Shown: positions 1 to 10,777 of the stretch, piece by piece | Numbering within the stretch: position 1 is the first letter of the stretch | Layout of the letters: each line of letters starts with the position of its first letter | Assembly (NCBI GenBank): GCA_024449915.1 | Contig: JAMZAV010011000.1 | Span: 1-64,000, forward strand | Length of the DNA stretch: 64,000 nucleotides | Reading direction: 5' to 3' | Source of the DNA: Sweltsa coloradensis | Lineage: Eukaryota > Arthropoda > Insecta > Plecoptera > Chloroperlidae | The notes under the pieces: generated by a model | Seen by the model: only the letters and a program-made list of their open reading frames with translations | What the model was told of the DNA's origin: nothing | Databases searched by the model: none | Made by a program: the position numbers and the translations under genes

Positions 1-1640
1 GACGGTCAGTGCCCTATCCAGTCGGATAGCATCCAATCGACGACTCTACGCGTTACGCAGGGCTGCGCGTTTTCGTCGGCTCGTCTTTGACGTCTGAGTT
101 TTCGCTCTTCCGTATTGTCCGTTAATCCCATTGCGGACTGCCAGGCACGTTTGAATTCCTGCCGGCAGGTCTCATCGTCGGAGATCTTGTCGACGTCCGG
201 CAGCATCCTCTTTTGAGGGTTGCGACCACCTCGTCCGCAGAACGCGGAAACTCCTTTGCGCTGAAGTACATGACGGTTTTTTTCAGCAGAAAAGGTGATA
301 TAAGCGAACATAATGTCGTCACGATAAGCCTCACTATATATCTCGAAATATTACTCACAACAGATTAATTACTAACCCAAAAACCACATGTGCAACTGTC
401 ATCGAGGCGATTATAACGTCAATGCACTTTGCGTGTAGCTTCGATATGACCTCGCCGGCTCTCGCTCCTTTGGAACAGAAGGGCGACAAATGTTACTGTG
501 TGGCAGACGAAACGACACAAGGGCGCAATGCAAAGGGACATGGTAACGGGGATATTTACCCACCTTTTATCAGTGTTATCGATGGCCAATCCCGCCCGCA
601 ACTTCCATCGAAGAGGAGAGGTCGTTAAATTGTGGCGGTAGTGCGCGATGTATGCATTCAGAAGCCACACGAGAGCAACATTTTGGTTTTGTCCAACGCA
701 GTTGTCGGTGATTACATATAAGGTTTTTACTCAATCTTTATGATAATTTTCAACAAAATGGTTTTTAAAAGATGCTGTTTTGTTGGCACCTGTTTTTGCT
801 ACACTTTCATCATACATATTATCCATTATGGCTTTGCCATCAGATGTATTGAATGAAGCCTTCTTTAAACACTCTTAGCTGCCTTGAATAAAATATAGCT
901 CCTGTTGTCAGTATAGGGACACTATAGCCAAAGACTGAGCGAGTTGAGTTGAGCTTAGCGCATACTTGGATACCGCTGTGCGCGGCTAATTTAAAACTTG
1001 CTCATCGGCGCGTTTTGTTTTTTTGTTCTAAAATTACATTTTAATCTAGCATATTCCATTATAATGCGTTTTTTCTTCAAACGTTTTAATGTTTTTAACT
1101 GCAGTAACATTATAAACAATTTGAAGCAAAAACAAATTCAATTGGATGCTGAGTTTTGTCGCTATGCTTGAAACTAACAAAATCCAATATGGCAGTAGTT
1201 TTTCCACGATGGAGGATTTTCCCCAAAATAGATTTTTTGGGAATTTCCAGATATCAATTAGTAGGACATCATCCGTAACATGTCTCTACCAATTTTTAGC
1301 TTGTTATTTCAAATGTCCGGGTTCGGGCAATGTTTTGTCTTATTTGACTGGACTACTTACAGAACTAATGAGAAGACTGTTTCTTTCATCTGTCCACTGA
1401 CAATTTCATCTGTGACAATATTCTTTACACAGACATTAGCATTGTAGCCTATAGAATAGAAAGAAAAAAATTGTAAAATTTTCATTAACTCAATCTGTTT
1501 TGTGCTTAGGCTGTTTCAAAAATAAGATTTTCATTTCATTTGGTTTGGTTGTTTCCCGTGTTGGGTGGTACATTTATTAATGGCATTGGAGTAAACACAC
1601 ATGCACTATCAAAAGATTTAAGCCATTTGTAAAGGAATAG
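1..1640. other. Left flank without a recognised gene
   Basis: The longest open frames here (about 100 codons on the minus strand at 6-311, and 68 codons on the plus strand at 422-628) show no family motif that I recognise and no convincing splice context. Bases 314-475 resemble the extreme right end of the window in the same orientation (see that repeat entry). From 640 to 1640 the DNA is AT-rich and I see nothing more specific. Confidence 0.5.
314..475 (+). repeat. Edge repeat, left copy
   Basis: The stretch beginning TGTCGTCACGATAAGCCTCA and running through a TTAATTAC core resembles 63903-64000 in the same order and orientation, with scattered substitutions. The following block, GATATGACCTCGCCG at 444-458, recurs exactly at about 63518. 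The two window edges therefore carry diverged members of one family. Whether this is a dispersed repeat or two copies of a locus-scale duplication cannot be told from one window. Confidence 0.6.
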
Positions 1641-1859
1641 CCAAAGGCTAGTCATCATTCACTTCTTTAATCTCGCTGCTGTCATCTTCATCGTCACTGT
1701 CTTGAGTATCGGTGATCATCGGTTCAAACCCCGCAGTGTTCCACTTACCATCTCTTCTTTCAGTGTTTTATTATTTTCTTCCAGGCATGCATGGCATGGC
1801 ATTGATTTGAAAAGTTTTTTTTAACTGGGACGCATTTCCGTCGGAGAAATAAATCAATT

Positions 1860-1964
1860 TAGCAATTTAGTCCAGTGAAACCCTTGAGCAGCGTCCTGTG
1901 GGTCAAAAGAGTAATTCGCTGCAAACTCACCATTCACAATAGCCTCACTAGGTCTTAAATTCAT
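1860..1964 (-). pseudogene. Coding remnant of an unrecognised family (DPQDAAQGFHW)
   Basis: A 34-codon minus-strand frame starts at a Met and reads through NGEFAANYSFDPQDAAQGFH before a stop. The phrase is protein-like, and I loosely recall similar text from uncharacterised invertebrate proteins that are probably element-associated; I cannot name the family. About 110 bp downstream on the same strand, 1650-1750 reads an acidic tail (QDSDDEDDSSEIKEVND) that might be its C-terminus. There is no continuous ORF linking them, so this looks like a decayed fragment. Confidence 0.35.
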
Positions 1965-2034
1965 CTTGTCACTTCATCCGATGAGTTACGTGGCGTACTG
2001 GCTTAATGCCAATATATATGAGGGTTTTTTTTTG

Positions 2035-3660
2035 GCTTCTGTTCAGTGCGAGATTAGAGGTTTGACACACTATAGTGGTGCTGGGTTCTGTGCTGTTTTT
2101 TGTTGTATATTGTTATACATTTAATTATTTCAATTTAATTTAAATTGAAGACAAATTCAAGCTGCAGATACACTTACCGAAATTGTTTTATCTTGGAGGC
2201 GCAAATAATCTTAGCTGTTAAAGCGCCCTTTAACTACTTATACTTAAACTAATAATACTTAATGTGGTTTAGTTAGACGTCTGTTATCTTTATGAGAATG
2301 TCTGTTCCGTCCAGACTAAAAGGTTTTGTTGCTACTCAGTAAAGTGTTTGTGATCTCAGTTTTGTTCTCCGTCTATTCTGTCCGCACAGGTTGTGCAGTT
2401 TATTCTTGTTCAGTGTTAGCTTCAGTTCAGTGCAAGATTAGAGGTTTGACACACTATAGTGGTGCTGGTTTCTGTGCTGTTTTTGTTGTTGTATATTGTT
2501 ATACATATAATTATTTCAATTTAATTTAAATTGAAGACAAATTCAAGCTGCAGATACACTTATAGAAATTGTTTTATCTTGGAGGCGCGAATAATCTTAG
2601 CTGTTAAAGACCCTAAAACTAATTATACTTATACTTACACTAATAATACTTAATGTGGTTTAGTTATAGGTCTGTTATCTTTAAGCGAATGTCTGTTCTG
2701 TCAAGACTAAAAGGTTATGTTGCTACTCAGTAAAGTGTCTGTGATCTCAGTGTTGTTCTCAGTCTATTCCGTCCGCACAGGTTGTGCAGTTTATGTTTGG
2801 TCGGTGTTTGCCTCTGTTCAGTGCGAGATTAGAGGTTTGACACACTATAGTGGTGCTGGGTTCTGTGCTGTTTTTTGTTGTATATTGTTATACATTTAAT
2901 TATTTCAATTTAATTTAAATTGAAGACAAATTCAAGCTGCAGATACACTTACCGAAATTGTTTTATCTTGGAGGCGCAAATAATCTTAGCTGTTAAAGCG
3001 CCCTTTAAACTACTTATACTTAAACTAATAATACTTAATGTGGTTTAGTTAGACGTCTGTTATCTTTATGAGAATGTCTGTTCCGTCCAGACTAAAAGGT
3101 TTTGTTGCTACTCAGTAAAGTGTTTGTGATCTCAGTTTTGTTCTCCGTCTATTCTGTCCGCACAGGTTGTGCAGTTTATTCTTGTTCAGTGTTAGCTTCA
3201 GTTCAGTGCAAGATTAGAGGTTTGACACACTATAGTGGTGCTGGTTTCTGTGCTGTTTTTGTTGTTGTATATTGTTATACATATAATTATTTCAATTTAA
3301 TTTAAATTGAAGACAAATTCAAGCTGCAGATACACTTATAGAAATTGTTTTATCTTGGAGGCGCGAATAATCTTAGCTGTTAAAGCGCCCTAAAACTACT
3401 TATACTTATACTTACACTAATAATACTTAATGTGGTTTAGTTATAGGTCTGTTATCTTTAAGCGAATGTCTGTTCTGTCAAGACTAAAAGGTTATGTTGC
3501 TACTCAGTAAAGTGTTTGTGATCTCAGTGTTGTTCTCCGTCTATTCTGTCCGCACAGGTTGTGCAGTTTATGTTTGGTCGGTGTTAGCTTCTGTTCAGTG
3601 CGAGATTAGAGGCTTGACACACTATAGTGGTGCTGGTTTCTGTGCTGTTTTTTGTTGTTG
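2035..3660 (+). repeat. Higher-order tandem repeat, units of about 388 bp
   Basis: Four successive units, starting at equivalent positions 2326, 2717, 3102 and 3494, follow a truncated unit at about 2035. Units alternate in type. The 2326 and 3102 units translate to the same 67 codons and share CTTGTTCAGTGTTAGCTTCA, while the 2035, 2717 and 3494 units share TTCAGTGCGAGATTAGAGG and a shorter spacer. This is an ABAB higher-order pattern of about 776 bp. Each unit contains TATCTTGGAGGCGC, AATACTTAATGTGGTTTAG and CACACTATAGTGGTGCTGG. Each also opens a short frame (MLLLSKVF...) that looks like a hydrophobic leader, but it ends in the repeat and is more likely a by-product than a gene. Related units occur at 62990-63440. 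Confidence 0.85.
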
Positions 3661-3689
3661 TGTTTGGGTCTCTATTAAAAACCTTATAT

Positions 3690-4290
3690 CTTGGAGTTCA
3701 TGTGCTTCATGTGCACGATGTCAACAACTATATGTCTGTAAACACGCTCTTCGTGACAGTCGTGTTTTAACCACGTCGAATGTACATGGCTGCATGCAGC
3801 AAAAACAAGGACTTCGAGGCTTGCATCATCGGGTCAAGGAGTTCAAAGCACAACAGGAGAACGGGAAGATTAATGGATTTGATCAAAATGGCCAGTACAA
3901 ATCGAATAACTACGAACAGATCCACTATCTGTGTAGAAACAAGTTGACTAACTCAAAGCAACAACTAACCCACGTTTTTGTTGCTGCCTGCATCTTGAAC
4001 GTGCTTGATGCACATGCGGATTTTTTCTCATGTGAAACAGATATGAAGTTTGCATCTGGTCTTATTATTAGATTAGTGGACATAGCAAACACTAATTCCA
4101 TTCAAGTAGAAGACGATGTCATTGACCAGAACTTTGATCAAAAGGGCACTGGAACTGGGGTGTATTCCACGTTGAGTTTGTTTGCGCATTCCTGTGATCC
4201 GAATGCTTTTATAACGTATTACAATGGCAACACTGTTGGCCTTGCAGCTCATCGACAAGTCATTAAAGAAGAAACGGTAGTGAAATATTT
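3690..4290 (+). pseudogene. SMYD-like SET/post-SET remnant fused to a satellite unit
   Basis: From about 3690 the plus-strand frame leaves the tandem repeat and reads a SMYD-type lysine methyltransferase segment. It contains a middle region resembling SMYD4-like proteins (REFKA-like text near 3830, then GQYKSNNYEQIHYLC), then GTGVYSTLSLFAHSCDP, the SET-domain NHSCxPN motif with A for N, followed by GNTVGLAAHRQVIKEE. In SMYD proteins this region binds S-adenosylmethionine and substrate. Homology stops at the expected 'NYG' position and runs into unrelated DNA. The frame is intronless and open from the last repeat unit at 3494 to 4408. It lacks the MYND finger, the N-SET and the cysteine-rich post-SET, so I read it as a truncated retrocopy or duplicated exon rather than an active enzyme. 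Confidence 0.65.
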
Positions 4291-4439
4291 TATTCATAGT
4301 CAGTGGCCCCAACTAGTGCGGGTCTGGCAGTGGCGGCTTTTTAACTCATCAGGTGTGCAGTGGTGTCATCAAAAATTTATTTATGAGCGTACGCTCTTTC
4401 ATGAGTAAAGAACATGATTTAGTACAATGAGAGGTCTGG

Positions 4440-5000
4440 GGGGAAGGCTCTTTATCTAGTGTGGGTCCGGGGCGCACTGCCCCTGAAAGTTTTCCGATTA
4501 TAAGAATGTGATTGAAGGATTTTAACGAGTTATAGGCTTGTTTTTTTATTTTAAATTTTTATTTAAGGCTATTGTACCACCTCTGGCCGATAATTTGAAA
4601 GTCGAAGAAACATGTCTGAAAAGTTTGCTGAATGAAAGAAGGCCTTTAAAATAACAGATTTTTTTTTGTGAATTTGTTTGGGCGGGAAATAACCTCACTT
4701 TTGGAAATTATATTTAGATTTTTGGACAAAAGTGTAATAATCAAGACTAATTCAAAATTAAATTTTGAGAATCGGTTTTCTGTACATAGTTTCAAAACAC
4801 CTTTAGCTATAACTTGACTATAGCTAAAATAGTTTTCTAAAAAATAACAGTTGGTGTATGAATTTTTTTGTCAAACGGTACAAAACTCGTATTTGTAATA
4901 TCTTGGAGGCGCGAATAATCTTTGCCGTTGAAGCGCCCTAAAACTACTAATACTAATACCGTTTGACAACAATTTTTTTTTTGCTGATGGACGATCGGAT
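4440..5000. other. AT-rich spacer
   Basis: Apart from the inverted-repeat mini-element this stretch has long A/T runs and no coding signal. I see nothing else in it. Confidence 0.6.
4868..4969. repeat. 102-bp inverted-repeat mini-element carrying a satellite piece
   Basis: TTGTCAAACGGTA at 4868-4880 is exactly inverted as TACCGTTTGACAA at 4957-4969, and both arms are backed by T-runs. The interior carries ATCTTGGAGGCGCGAATAAT and AAGCGCCCTAAAACTACTAA, close to the equivalent part of the 2.3-3.5 kb tandem repeat. It could be a tiny non-autonomous DNA element or a folded end of the repeat family. Confidence 0.55.
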
Positions 5001-5153
5001 TTAAAAACAAACTGCTGGTAGGTATTTGTCCCAGTCCTTATGATTCTCAGTATAGGCCTTAATTTGTTGTTTGATTGTCTTGATCATTCTTTCAGTCGGA
5101 TCACCTTGTGGATTTGTTTTGTTTTTATAGAAGAAATGAGGAAAATTCTTATG
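5001..5153 (-). pseudogene. Ty3/gypsy-type integrase fragment
   Basis: The minus frame of 50 codons ending in TAA at 5001 reads NPQGDPTERMIKTIKQQIKA, then KDWDKYLPA. This is the block just after the catalytic Glu region of Ty3/gypsy-type integrases, where the common form is HPQ-x-N-G-x-x-ER-x-NR...L. The adjacent ...WD..L is also typical. Only this block survives, with no upstream DDE core or LTR recognised nearby. It is a small decayed insertion. Confidence 0.65.
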
Positions 5154-5729
5154 TCTTGAATTTATCACCCTCTAATAGTCACTCAATCGAACTCTGTGGG
5201 TCAATAAATTCTAGCGTGCTACAAACTAAATAACATATATAAATTATAAATAAATATATTTTATATATATTATTATTATTATTATATTATTTATTTTTAC
5301 AATCCACATGTTATTCTCATGTATACAAGGTTACAAATGTATGAACAATGTACATTAAACAGTAAAGTAACGAGAATACCAGCATGGTTGTAGAAGAGAA
5401 ACAGATAGGGCAGAGCCCCATAGCATGGCATGCCTGTTTCACTTCTGTGAGCGCTTGATACTTAAAACTATAAACTATTAAGATATTACTAATCATAAAA
5501 CAATACTACGTTACAATGAAATAGAGAAATACAATAGAATCAAAAGTCAGAACTACGTTTCAATAAAATAGGACACATTCGCTACACTTAGGGCCTAATG
5601 ATAAAAATGAAAAAACATGGCATTATTTTGGCTAGATTGGTAGATACAACTACACTAATTAATAATCGAAAAACAGCTGTGAAAAATGAAAACCGTAAGT
5701 AAACTATGCGGATTAAAATCAGTCCGATG

Positions 5730-7420
5730 TTACATTTGAATCACTGAAATAAATTTTTTTATCCTATTCTTAAAATTACTATCATTTTTCACTTCCAGGG
5801 GTATTGTGTTCCATAAAGTGACTGCACGGTTGTAGAAACCATTTTGATACATTGAAGTTCTAGCACGGGGAGGATTGAGAATGACACCTGTGTTCTGGCG
5901 ATTGAGTTGTCTAGGGTGAATTAAAATCTGTTGTACGGGTTGAGGTCTGTTTCACCAGTTAACATGTTCCTCAGTAAAATGAGGTCAGCTTGTTTACAAT
6001 AATTTTTAATTGAGGGGAGGTTACATCGAGTTAGACGCTCAGTCGCACTATCTGAGTAATTGTTCTTCATTAAAATTATCTTAGTTGCGCGATTCTGAAT
6101 TACTTCTTGTTTGTGCATATTTATTTGAGATGTAGGATGCCAAGCAGGTAAGCCGTAAATAATGATAGGTCTAATTAAAGAGAGATATGCTGTCCTTATT
6201 GTGTTGGCTCTACTTTCTTAAGGTTACGGTTGACGAAGCCTAGTAGCTTAGAGGCCCTATCTCTAACACTATCTGTGTGTTGATCCCACTTAAGGTCTGA
6301 TGAGATGGTTATACCTAACAGTTTTATGCTTTTTTCTTGATTAGAAAGTTTCCTGAAATGACATAGTTAGACAGAATCGGAGATTTGATCTAGAAAATCT
6401 AATATATTGTGATTTGCTGGCTTTTTCATGTGCATACATTCAAAGCAACACCATTTTTCAAGTGCAGATAAGTCAGCCTGTAGTGAATTTACATCATCTA
6501 TCCCTGAAATCGGTCTAAACAAGGTAGTATCATCTGCATACTGGGCTACTTGGGAAGTCACATGTTGAGGTAGGTCCAAAAAGAATATTGCAAACAGAAG
6601 AGGGCCAATAACAGAACCTTGAGGCACCCCTGAAGTGACTTCCACAGTGGCTGATTGGGAACCATTAAAGATAACCGATTGTCTCCTGTGAGATAGAAAC
6701 GATTGGATCCAGCCTAAGGCACTAGCTTCTACTTTGTACCCCTTTAATTTTGCTAACAATCTTTTATGGGGAATTTGGTCAAATGCTTTAGCCCAATCTA
6801 AAGCTATGCAATCTACCTGTTTCACAGAAGACGTCTCGAGCGAATTCAGCCACTGGTCAATCACTTCAGTCAGGAGTGTAACGCACGATCTCTTAGGGAT
6901 GAAGCCATGTTGATTAGAATTAATCAGATTATTGTTTTAAAAATGATTGAATAAACGCTTAGTAACCAGTTTCTCCATCACTTTACACACTAACGAAGTC
7001 AAAAATATGGGTCGGTAGTTGTCTATTTTACTCCTATCACTTTCTTGAAAACAGGAACCACCGTTGCCTTCTTCCATACTTCCGGTACACTTGCTGTTGA
7101 CGCCGATAGGTTGAAAATACTGACAGAGATGGAGCTAGCGCCTCGGCACACTGATGTAGGATTCGACCTGGTATTTGGTCTGGTCCCGGAGCGGCGTTAG
7201 GTCGGATCTTACGTAAAAGATTTCGAACTTCCCATTCATGGAAATGGAAGTCGGTAATAGATGTTGTGCGACCGAGAATGTTGGGAGAGAATTTTGGCGA
7301 AGTAGATTTTTCTTGTGGAGAGTAATTATCACGGAATTTAGTGTTAAATGCGTTCGCTATATCCACAGGGTCTGAGAGTTTTGCGCCATTGGACATGTAG
7401 TGATCGGGTGCCAAACTTCC
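5730..7420 (-). pseudogene. LINE reverse transcriptase, frameshifted
   Basis: The fingers region reads RKIRPNAAPGPDQIPGRIL at 7037-7414. A second frame at 6367-6864 gives ALDWAKAFDQIPHKRLL, then GVPQGSVIGPLLF, then the catalytic AQYADDTTLF. After a further break, 5921-6118 gives IQNRATKIIL and ADLILLRNMLTG, and the end reads FYNRAVTLWNTIPLEV before the stop at about 5730. This order is the standard LINE RT palm, thumb and C-terminal tail. All catalytic Asp residues are present, but the frames are broken at about 7037, 6870 and 6360. Confidence 0.85.
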
Positions 7421-7608
7421 CTGTCTGCTGTGGATATATTTCCAGAGTTTTTGGGATCATTACCTAAAAGCCACACGTATTCGTCGTGAGCCTTGCGCAC
7501 CTTCGCCTTGACCAAGTTCCTAAACTTTTTGTACTGTGATTCCCGCTCATCTGAAGGAGACTTCTTTCATTTACGGAACAAAGAGTCGCGGGCGTCGTAT
7601 GTCTTTGA

Positions 7609-8545
7609 TTAGAACGTTTTGTGATCCAGGGTGGTCTTCTTTTTGGAATTTATTTTCACTTTTGGGATTGCTGACTTGACACAGGACCAGAATATTGCCG
7701 TCCACTTTCTCCATGCCAGTTCGGTGTTCCAATAATTAAATTCGCGTGGGAGGTGTTCCACGAACAGGTTCGATAACAGATCCCAGTTGGCTTTGTTATA
7801 ATTGAGCACCTCCGCACAGATGTTTTTAGACTTTTGAATTTTGACTTTGAGAGGGGCCGCTATTGCGAAATGATCACTCACACCCTGATGACTTCAACTT
7901 TTGAAATAAGTGAAGGATTATTGCACAAAAGGATGTCTAAATGTAGCGAGTTGACTTGGTTATGTGTGTGGCTTCCGTGACGAATTGCGAGAGGAATAAA
8001 TCGTAGAAACAGGATAGGAATGATTCAGAGGAGGGGTTGCGGGCCTTAGGAATATGAGACCAGGATACATCAATGTTGAAATCACCGCAAATTAAAATAG
8101 CTTCGTATTTGTTTGAAATGTCAGATGTGTTATTTAGCGAAGTGATTAGTGAACTGTTCGTGTCCTCAGAAGAATTCGGTGCTCGATATGCGGACGCTAG
8201 CAGGTATTGTTTTTTTGTATGTGAACTCTATCCACAAACATTCTGCGTCAGTTTCGAGTTGAGAAGCGCGGACTGGATTTAGGTAGGGCTTTATTGCAAT
8301 AAGTACACCACCGCCTCGTCGAGTTTTCGGTCTCGCCTAAAAATACGTAATCCAAATTGGAAAGATTTCGGCGTCACCAACATCTGAGCTGAGCCATGTC
8401 TCGCACACACAAATAATCGTCGAGTTTTGTTCTGTGACTAATGCCTGAATGTCTGGGTGGCTCTTCGGATTTTTTTTTTAGATTTCTAGCGTTGAAGGAA
8501 AGTATTTTCAAATTGTCGTTGCTAGGAGCTTCACGGCGGAGATGT
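7609..8545 (-). pseudogene. LINE APE-type endonuclease, frameshifted
   Basis: In successive minus frames I read NDNLKILSFNARNLKKKS (about 8480-8530), the usual APE start. Next come IICVCETWLSSDVGD (the E-T-W block, about 8390), LICGDFNID (about 8085, the GDFN catalytic block) and MSDHFAI (about 7870, the SDH block). These are the conserved metal-binding and catalytic blocks of LINE endonucleases that nick target DNA for target-primed reverse transcription. Frame changes separate the blocks, so no active enzyme is encoded. Confidence 0.75.
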
Positions 8546-8556
8546 CTAAATTGTCT

Positions 8557-9243
8557 TCAGAGTCTACGCTGAAACAGAGAGTCAGAGAAGGTTGGTAACG
8601 TACACGCCCAACAGGACCACACGTCTTTGCCAGAGGTGTACGCTCGGTATTTAGATGGAGGGATGTTTGCACAAGTTCGATGACAGGGACTATTGCATTG
8701 CACGCAGTGTACAAAAAGTTGGTTTCGCCTACCTGTAGAGTCACATACCGCGCACTTGGTGGCTGATAACGGAAGTCGATAAGGTGGATGATGGTGCGAT
8801 TGTTGTAGATTTGCTGTTGTTGTGGGCGCAATATTTTGAACCGACTGTCCCGCCACCCCACAGCTGAGCGGACCGGGGTTGAGTTGCACATCCCCTGCCA
8901 GCGCGATCAACACGGCGACAACACTTACCACGGAGCACGGGACACGCGGGGGCGTGAAGGCCAGGCGCCTGTGCCTGTGCGGGCCCAAGCATCGCGGCAG
9001 AGCGGGGGTTGAAAACACTGGTCTGTTCTTCTCCACTAAAGCATTACAGCACAGAGAGAATGCGGAGATATCGCACTTACACAACACCATGAGGTTTTCC
9101 ACCGGGTATCCATTAATCACCTTCTTCATGTGTACACTACGGATGTCCGGTGCAACTTTAGTGCAGGTTGCAATCACTCTTAATACTGTAAACACTAAAA
9201 AAATACGGAGCGACCCGTACACAACTCCCGCACCTGCCGCCAT
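8557..9243 (-). CDS. LINE ORF N-terminus: hydrophobic leader, 2A skipping motif, PHD finger
   Basis: The 228-codon frame starts with hydrophobic stretches; the second (CSVVSVVAVLIALA) directly precedes GDVQLNPGP at 8869-8895, residues about 117-125. This matches the 2A consensus D-[V/I]-E-x-NPGP except Q for E. At 2A the ribosome releases the upstream chain at Gly and resumes at Pro. Residues about 160-215 then form a C4HC3 PHD-type zinc finger: CAVC, CVQC, CHRTC, WSCWAC. 2A peptides and PHD-like fingers are known from CR1-clade LINEs of sea urchin and other invertebrates. The frame ends just before the endonuclease, which continues in another frame, so this copy is broken. Confidence 0.75.
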   Translation of the reverse strand: MAAGAGVVYGSLRIFLVFTVLRVIATCTKVAPDIRSVHMKKVINGYPVENLMVLCKCDISAFSLCCNALVEKNRPVFSTPALPRCLGPHRHRRLAFTPPRVPCSVVSVVAVLIALAGDVQLNPGPLSCGVAGQSVQNIAPTTTANLQQSHHHPPYRLPLSATKCAVCDSTGRRNQLFVHCVQCNSPCHRTCANIPPSKYRAYTSGKDVWSCWACTLPTFSDSLFQRRL

Positions 9244-9330
9244 CTATTATTATATATATATTATTATATATATTATATATTTTTATATTTTATATATATA
9301 ATTATATATAAATAATATAAATTACATGAA
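9241..9330. repeat. AT-rich simple repeat
   Basis: A run of TA/TAT dinucleotide-like sequence directly upstream of the LINE 5' end. Confidence 0.8.
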
Positions 9331-9900
9331 TATATTTTCTTGTACACATTGCCCTTCTAGGCGTCGAATAGACAAACTTATACTTGAAAATCCTAGGCCT
9401 AAATAGCTGTTCTTACGGTGGTTGCGCGCACGGAGGTTTTGCGGGAATGTTAATTTGGGTAGTTTTGTACGTTATCATCGAATGGCAGTGAAGTATGGTT
9501 AATTACTCATTTACCTATTAGAATTAGAGATTTCTGGTTAATTAATATTATTAGCCTCTGCCTTCCTTAAATCCATTCTGTCAGGTAGGCCTGCGTATTG
9601 AATTTGCGCGTCAACTAAACAAGTCCACTGCCTCTACGTGCCTCTTACATGGCGGGTGGCGTCACGACCAATCAGAGCGCGTTATCGGTTGCCACTTCGG
9701 CATTTGAAAATTACGCATTTTCAAACACAGTTTTCTTATAGAATACATTTTTTTCAAACGTTCAAACCATTTTTTTGTGTTTAGAATTAAAAGAACATCA
9801 GGAAACACCCATTAATTAGCATTTTTGAACTTCTTGCATATACCCTATTGCTATGTATCAGCATAACAAATTCTCTTCTCTAGGTTATTTACAATTCTTT
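9330..9900. other. No recognisable gene
   Basis: Mixed-composition DNA with two TAGGCCT motifs (about 9391 and 9588). I see no open frame or splice pattern worth calling. Confidence 0.5.
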
Positions 9901-10196
9901 TTTGGCACATACATTGCTTACTTCCAGCTTCATGGTGTATTTCCAAACGAGAGTCATATCTGTCATTGGCTAACCAGCAGTTGATGCAGCATGCTTCTTT
10001 TTCATTACAGTTACGTGCTTATGATATGCCCCTCTACTGCACAGTATGAACACGTTGTGCTAGTTCTACAGTCCTCTTGATAGTGACCATAGCAAGCACA
10101 GTTGTAGCAGCATACTACATAAGTAAAATCCCTCACTGATGAAGAATCCATTGTGTGTGTCCATTGTATACTAGGCCTACTACTATCTACTACCAA
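9900..10196 (-). pseudogene. Gag-like ORF1 fragment with CCHC zinc knuckles
   Basis: The minus frame at 10011-10196 contains CYNCACYGHYQEDC, a perfect C-x2-C-x4-H-x4-C knuckle, then TTCSYCAVEGHI, the start of a second. After a one-base shift, NCNEKEACCINCWLANDRYD continues at about 9930-10010. That is the third cysteine motif plus the N..R block seen after tandem knuckles in Jockey-like LINE ORF1 proteins, which bind element RNA. No RT follows, so it is an isolated ORF1 remnant. Confidence 0.6.
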
Positions 10197-10499
10197 GTAT
10201 CAACTATTTCAATTGCATAATAATTATAATAAATACATTTTAAAGCCCCATTGATTTGTATGCCTGTGCAACTACAATGACTTGACTGTCTTTGTTTGAG
10301 CCCCAGTTGGAACCCTTTAAACTTCGCACATTGTATCGACATGAGGGTTCGCAATGCGATTAGGCCTTGAATACATACCCGTTTGTATGCTGACATTGAA
10401 CAACCACATTCCACTGTAACACATGTAGCCACATTTTAGGCTAGTGGTACTACGGGTGGGAACATGTTCCCTAGTATGCAACACGCACGACAAATCTGA

Positions 10500-10670
10500 T
10501 CTAGCTGAGCTGTTGCCTTTGTGGATACACTATCGATAGGTATTGTGCCATTTAAAATCTCATATTTCCCTCTAACCAGTCCAATGTATCCGCAATGACT
10601 TCAACCTTGTGGAATGCACTTCCTGTAATTTGACAGATTCGACTAACGCACGTTGAAGGTGAAATTAATT
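10500..10670 (-). pseudogene. Short coding-like remnant, unknown
   Basis: Minus-strand translation reads QITGSAFHKVEVIADTLDWL and continues through a stop into MAQYL. The composition is protein-like, but I do not recognise the family. It lies upstream of the zinc-knuckle remnant on the same strand and could be part of the same ORF1, which I cannot confirm. Confidence 0.25.
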
Positions 10671-10777
10671 AAACCTCCATTGTTTTTATATTTTTTACGA
10701 ATTGTCATGGCGTTCACTGTTTAAAGTGTCCGACTCTAGCATGCTGACTATGCAAGTGTTGCAGATTACTTTTTTTC

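Larger units (their letters stand above)
5266..9243 (-). mobile_element. CR1/L2-group non-LTR retrotransposon with 2A and PHD, degenerate
   Basis: Reading leftward from 9243 are a leader with a 2A motif and PHD finger, an APE-type endonuclease, a reverse transcriptase, and a C-terminal region ending at a TAA near 5730. A roughly 440-bp 3' UTR follows, ending in an (ATT)n/AT-rich tail near 5266-5290. The order EN-RT, the APE motifs and the microsatellite tail fit the CR1 superclade. At least three frame shifts break the polyprotein. No target-site duplication is obvious, because the 5' side abuts an AT microsatellite. Confidence 0.8.

Noticed and set aside
2326..3305. Repeated short ORFs starting MLLLSKVF as a family of secreted peptides
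   Set aside because: They sit at the same place in each satellite unit, stop in repeat DNA, have no conserved stop or splice context, and differ only as the repeat differs. They are by-products of the array.
2035..3660. CRISPR-like array
   Set aside because: Units are about 388 bp, repeated over their whole length without unique spacers, and the sequence is eukaryotic.
8879..9301. 140-codon plus ORF opposite the LINE leader
   Set aside because: Antisense to the 2A-PHD frame and ends in the AT microsatellite.
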